The notes beneath the pieces are model-generated. The model did no database searches, was not told the origin of the DNA, and saw only the letters and a list, made by a program, of their open reading frames with translations. The position numbers and the translations under genes are program-made. Shown here piece after piece: positions 59,878 to 64,000 of a stretch of 64,000 bases of DNA; position 1 is the first letter of the stretch; the number at the start of each line of letters is the position of its first letter. Source of the stretch: Nocardia sienata NBRC 100364 (GTDB lineage Bacteria > Actinomycetota > Actinomycetes > Mycobacteriales > Mycobacteriaceae); NCBI RefSeq assembly GCF_001613205.1, contig NZ_BDBX01000039.1, positions 1-64,000 on the forward strand, written 5' to 3'.

Positions 59878-60330
59878 TCAGCGCACGGTGTGCACGATCA
59901 GCACATCGGACTTCGATTTACGCGCCACATCGGAGGGCACGGAGCCCAGCAGCCGGCCGGCCAGGGTGTTCAGGCCCCGGTTACCGACCACGAGCAGATC
60001 CGCCTGAGTCTCTTTGACCAGGTCGAGCAGGGATTCGACCGGCTCACCGACAATGGCCTTCTCGACGATCTCCTTGGCCCCGGCAGCACTGGCCTTGTCG
60101 CGGGCGGTGCGCAGGATCTCGTTGGTGGGCGCCGAACCGCGAACCTGGTACGCCTCGTCCTTGAGCATATCGCTCGCGGCGGCGACGTCACGGTCGTCGG
60201 TCGGATAGTAGGCGCAGGCCACGATCAACGTCGAGCCCGCGGCTCCGGCCAGTGACGCGGCCTTTTCCACGGCGACGTACGACGAGTCCGAGCCGTCGGT
60301 ACCGACGACAATGGTCCGGTAGGCGGTCAT
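59878..60330 (-). CDS. Universal stress protein
   Basis: 150-residue UspA domain protein with MTAYRTIVVGTDGSDSS start and the ATP-binding signature GNRGLNTLAGRLLGSVPSDVAR (the G-x2-G-x9-G-S pattern). ATG at 60330 has a GGAGGAGAGA site. It likely binds ATP and is induced by stress or hypoxia, but I saw no DosR-type box upstream. Confidence 0.93.
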   Translation of the reverse strand: MTAYRTIVVGTDGSDSSYVAVEKAASLAGAAGSTLIVACAYYPTDDRDVAAASDMLKDEAYQVRGSAPTNEILRTARDKASAAGAKEIVEKAIVGEPVESLLDLVKETQADLLVVGNRGLNTLAGRLLGSVPSDVARKSKSDVLIVHTVR

Positions 60331-60658
60331 TCTCTCCTCCAACTGTGCGGGGTATAAACGCGGCCGCGCCGAGAGCTCGTGGAATGTCGGGCGACGGCGC
60401 GGCGACTGCGTAGACCATAACCGGAACACCGGCCCGAATAACCGGATTCGTTGTACATCACAGACGTGTTCGACGGCGGTGACGTTTCACATTTCGAACC
60501 GGACGAACGACGAACGTCACGTCTACCTGGCACTTCTCCCGCCGATACGGGTAAACCTGTGAGGCGTCACAATGAATACCAACGGCCTTGGCGCCGTAGG
60601 ACTTTCCTCACAGTGCAGGCCCGCCGGCCCCGGAGGAACCCACGCATTTCGGCCGTGA
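60331..60658. other. Intergenic region between stress-protein gene and DoxX gene
   Basis: 328 bases. A -10-like TATACC (minus) near 60348 may serve the stress-protein gene. It contains AT-rich clusters and several CGTGACG/CGTCAC-like fragments. A 28-codon ATG frame from about 60572 on the plus strand has no conserved features and is not called. Confidence 0.4.
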
Positions 60659-61072
60659 TCAGAGGGAGAACAGCGGACCGGTAATCGTGAGGCCCAATTC
60701 CTCGGTGTGCGCGAAAAACGCGAACAGCATCAGGCAGGCACCGGCGAGCGCGAGGTCCTTGTTGAACTGGATCGTCTCCGCCTGGGTGGCCTCGGCCTCG
60801 GTTTCCTTCCAGAAGGCGTGCATCATGATCATGGTGGGAACCAGCATGAGCAACAGCAGCAGGGCGCCCAGATCGGCCCAGATCCCGAACAGGATGCTGA
60901 TACTGCCCAGCAGCATGAGCAGCCCGGACCCCAGAACGGCCGGCTCCGGCACCGGTATGCCCTTGGCCCGCGCGTAGCCCGCCATGGCCTTGGTCTGGGT
61001 GAAATGCCCCAGCGCCGAACTCAGGAACAGAATGACGAACATCACGCGGCCGATCAATACCACGACATCCAT
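60659..61072 (-). CDS. DoxX family membrane protein
   Basis: 137 residues with four transmembrane helices (MDVVVLIGRVMFVILFLSSALGHF start; then GSGLLMLLGSISILFGIW). DoxX proteins are linked to redox and thiol stress complexes. ATG at 61072 with GAGGAG six bases upstream. It lies 56 bp downstream of an AraC-type regulator gene on the same strand. Confidence 0.88.
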   Translation of the reverse strand: MDVVVLIGRVMFVILFLSSALGHFTQTKAMAGYARAKGIPVPEPAVLGSGLLMLLGSISILFGIWADLGALLLLLMLVPTMIMMHAFWKETEAEATQAETIQFNKDLALAGACLMLFAFFAHTEELGLTITGPLFSL

Positions 61073-61128
61073 GTACAGCTCCTCATCTGTCGCCGACGGT
61101 ACCGCTGCGCCGAGATGCGCTCTTGCGC

Positions 61129-62007
61129 TCATGAGGCCGGCAGAACCTTGGAGGTCACCTCATCGCGCGAGCGTAACGAATTCTTGGCATATTCCAGTGG
61201 AGCCATTCCGACTTCGGCCGTGAACTCACGGGTGAAATGCGCCTGATCGAAATAACCGAGTTCGGCGGCCAGCGCCGCCAGATCCGCGATACGACCGCGG
61301 GCCAGTAGATCGGCCCCGTCCTGTAACCGATATCGTCGCAGCACCCATTTCGGACCCGCACCGATGTAGCGACGGAACAACCGCTGCAGTGTGCGCACCG
61401 GTACTCCGAATCGCTCGGTGACCTGATCGACCCGGGTCAGTTCGGGATCGCCGGCCATCGCGGCGGCGATCGTGAGCACGAGCCGGTAGTTGGGGTCTTC
61501 GCGGTGCGCACGGGTGCCGAGATATTCCTCGACCAGGCGGCGGCGGCCGGTATCGCCGGGTTCGGCGAGTACCCGGTCGACGAGGTCACCGGTATCGGGC
61601 AGCACATCCTGCAGTGGTACCGCGCGATCCCGGAACGCACCGACGTCGAGCCCGGTGAACGCCCCGAACCCGCCGGGCCGGAACCGGACGCCGAAGGTCT
61701 CCCCCCGGCCGATCAGTTCGCGGACGTACTTCCTGGTGCAGACGCCGTTGACGAAGCCACCGCGGCGGTCGCCGTCGCGTTCGAACGTGATGTGCACACA
61801 GGGGTACGGCAGGACCTCGGCGTGGTAGGGCGCCCGGCCGCGCATATCCCAGCGCACCGACCAGTACCAGTCCACGTAGTCCGATACCGCGCCGCCCACC
61901 GGCAGGCGGTTCAGCGTGCGGTATCGCTCCTGCTCGTGGGGATGCAGGATCGCCTTACGGTCACCGGCCGCGGGGACACCGGGAGCCGGTATTCCCATGT
62001 CAACCAT
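61129..62007 (-). CDS. AraC family transcriptional regulator
   Basis: 292 residues. N-terminal DUF6597-like sensory region (GAVSDYVDWYWSVRWDMRG...PCVHITFERDGDRRGGFVNGV), C-terminal double helix-turn-helix with RVDQVTERFGVPVRTLQRLFRRYIGAGPKWVLRRYRLQDGADLL and AALAAELGYFDQAHFTREF. Likely controls the following doxX gene. ATG at 62007; MGIPAPG at 61998 is an alternative. Confidence 0.9.
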   Translation of the reverse strand: MVDMGIPAPGVPAAGDRKAILHPHEQERYRTLNRLPVGGAVSDYVDWYWSVRWDMRGRAPYHAEVLPYPCVHITFERDGDRRGGFVNGVCTRKYVRELIGRGETFGVRFRPGGFGAFTGLDVGAFRDRAVPLQDVLPDTGDLVDRVLAEPGDTGRRRLVEEYLGTRAHREDPNYRLVLTIAAAMAGDPELTRVDQVTERFGVPVRTLQRLFRRYIGAGPKWVLRRYRLQDGADLLARGRIADLAALAAELGYFDQAHFTREFTAEVGMAPLEYAKNSLRSRDEVTSKVLPAS

Positions 62008-62404
62008 GGCCACGGCCTTCCGCGCCGACGCGTATCGGCGCCGGTTTCCGGCCGCCGGAGGGTGACAAGCGCACGGATACGCGCACACATCCGGTTACCG
62101 GTCCGGCGGCGACTCCGTCCGGCCGGAGCAGGCGGCCACCGGTACCCGCGCCCGCCGAATCGGGAGGGACCACGCGGGGTGTACAGCTGCCCCGGCGCAC
62201 CCCTGGATACCGAGCGGCCGGAGGCAAGTTTTCGCGCCCGGCTCCGGCCCGTGGGCGCGGCGCGGCGCAGGCTGCCGGAAACGGCGGGCGATCGCCGCCC
62301 GCCGGACGCCGCGGCTCGGGTGTATCGGCGGGTCCTGGCGGAGCAGTCGTGAGCTGTCGCTTTCTTACAAGAATTCGCGGCGCGCGCCCGGCAGAGTCAC
62401 AGGC
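62008..62404. other. Intergenic region before the VOC gene
   Basis: 397 bases. A GTG-started 57-codon frame (62179-62352, plus strand) encodes an Arg-rich peptide ending RVYRRVLAEQS with no recognisable domain; it may be a relic. The VOC gene promoter should be just upstream of 62405. Confidence 0.4.
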
Positions 62405-62875
62405 ATGAGCAAAGCAGTCGATCCCATTCCCGAGGGCTACCACTCCATCACCGTGTTCATCGCGGTCTCCGACGGCAACGCCGCCATCGACTTCTACACC
62501 GCGGTGTTCGGCGCCGAAGTGATCTCGCGCAACGATATGCCCGACGGGCAGCCCGCCCACGCCGAACTGAAGATCGGCGATTCCACCATCCAGCTGGGGA
62601 TCCCGGTACCGGACCAGAACGTGCTGGCACCCAGCGGCGACTGGGTGCACACCTCGCTGGTCCACTACTGCCCCGATGTCGACGCGGTGATCGCCCGCGC
62701 CCGCGAGCACGGTGCCCGGGTGGCCGAGGACCCGGCCACCTTCGTCACCGGCGACCGGTACGGCGCCCTGAAGGACCCCTTCGGCCATCGCTGGGTCGTG
62801 ATGACCCGGGTGGAGGATGTCTCCCGCGAGGAGGCCGAGCGGCGCGTGAACGAATGGATGGCCACGCAGGCCTGA
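62405..62875 (+). CDS. PhnB-like VOC family protein
   Basis: 156 residues of the PhnB/YP subgroup of the vicinal-oxygen-chelate fold: EGYHSITVFIAVSDGNAAIDFYTAVFGAEVISR, then DWVHTSLVHYCPDVDAVIARAREHGA and DRYGALKDPFGHRWVVMTRVEDVS. Substrate unknown. Convergent with uvrB. Confidence 0.9.
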   Translation: MSKAVDPIPEGYHSITVFIAVSDGNAAIDFYTAVFGAEVISRNDMPDGQPAHAELKIGDSTIQLGIPVPDQNVLAPSGDWVHTSLVHYCPDVDAVIARAREHGARVAEDPATFVTGDRYGALKDPFGHRWVVMTRVEDVSREEAERRVNEWMATQA

Positions 62876-62904
62876 GCCCGGTGGCCGGCGGCGTCCGGAT
62901 CCGG

Positions 62905-64000
<1,096 letters not shown>

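Noticed and set aside
62179..62352. 57-codon GTG frame before the VOC gene
   Set aside because: Arg-rich, unconserved-looking and without a good ribosome-binding site; noted only in the intergenic entry.

Overview
The window is a high-GC actinobacterial chromosome segment, most likely Nocardia or a close mycolic-acid relative. Evidence: GC-rich codon use throughout, GTG/TTG starts, 4-bp ATGA/GTGA gene overlaps, a homologue of the mycobacterial Rv1683 lipase/acyl-CoA-synthetase fusion, and a gene order that matches the M. tuberculosis block tyrS-mpg-ABC-ABC-tetR-Rv1684-Rv1683, the arg cluster, pheST, tsnR, rplT-rpmI-infC, uvrA, uvrB. Most core genes are on the minus strand.

Layout. 1-326: tandem minus-strand promoters pointing out of the window, probably for an rRNA operon. 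327-5172: tyrS, mpg, an ABC exporter with its TetR regulator, and a Trm112-like protein. 5178-10411: an accessory envelope-glycosylation cluster (YfhO-like GT-C protein, GtrA, GtrB/CsbB-like GT2, WecE-like sugar aminotransferase). 10433-14104: the lipase/synthetase fusion and idi. 14627-25266: arginine biosynthesis in two transcription units, argC-J-B-D-F-R and argG-H, each with a matching ARG box. Between them a Ser/Thr kinase and a 48-residue peptide gene stand on the opposite strand. 25423-28234: a DUF222 (13E12-type) remnant with an SOS-like box, an enoyl-CoA hydratase, and an XRE-cupin regulator divergent from azlCD. 28269-38428: PNPOx-like protein, ppc, VOC protein, membrane protein, GNAT, chloramphenicol-type exporter, Ddn-like F420 oxidoreductase, mscL and two unknown proteins. 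38497-42102: pheT and pheS. 42271-48170: GT87 mannosyltransferase, a DHA2 exporter cut by an in-frame stop with its TetR, tsnR, an NTF2-like/HxlR pair under a large palindrome, a small secreted protein, and decaying SRPBCC/DHFR relics. 48173-49674: infC-rpmI-rplT with an ATC start for infC and a strong terminator. 50054-64000: DinB-like, DUF1844, uvrA, a free-standing ketosynthase divergent from a PAS-PAS-GGDEF protein, a HelD-like ATPase, a universal stress protein, DoxX, AraC, VOC, and the 3' part of uvrB.

Recurring themes. Several regulated genes (argC, azlC, the NTF2-like gene) appear to be leaderless, with the operator lying on the -10 box. The most system-like element is the predicted three-component glycosylation cluster. 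The most intriguing unannotated element is the 48-residue peptide beside the kinase, which has a faint resemblance to corynebacterial PorH channel peptides.
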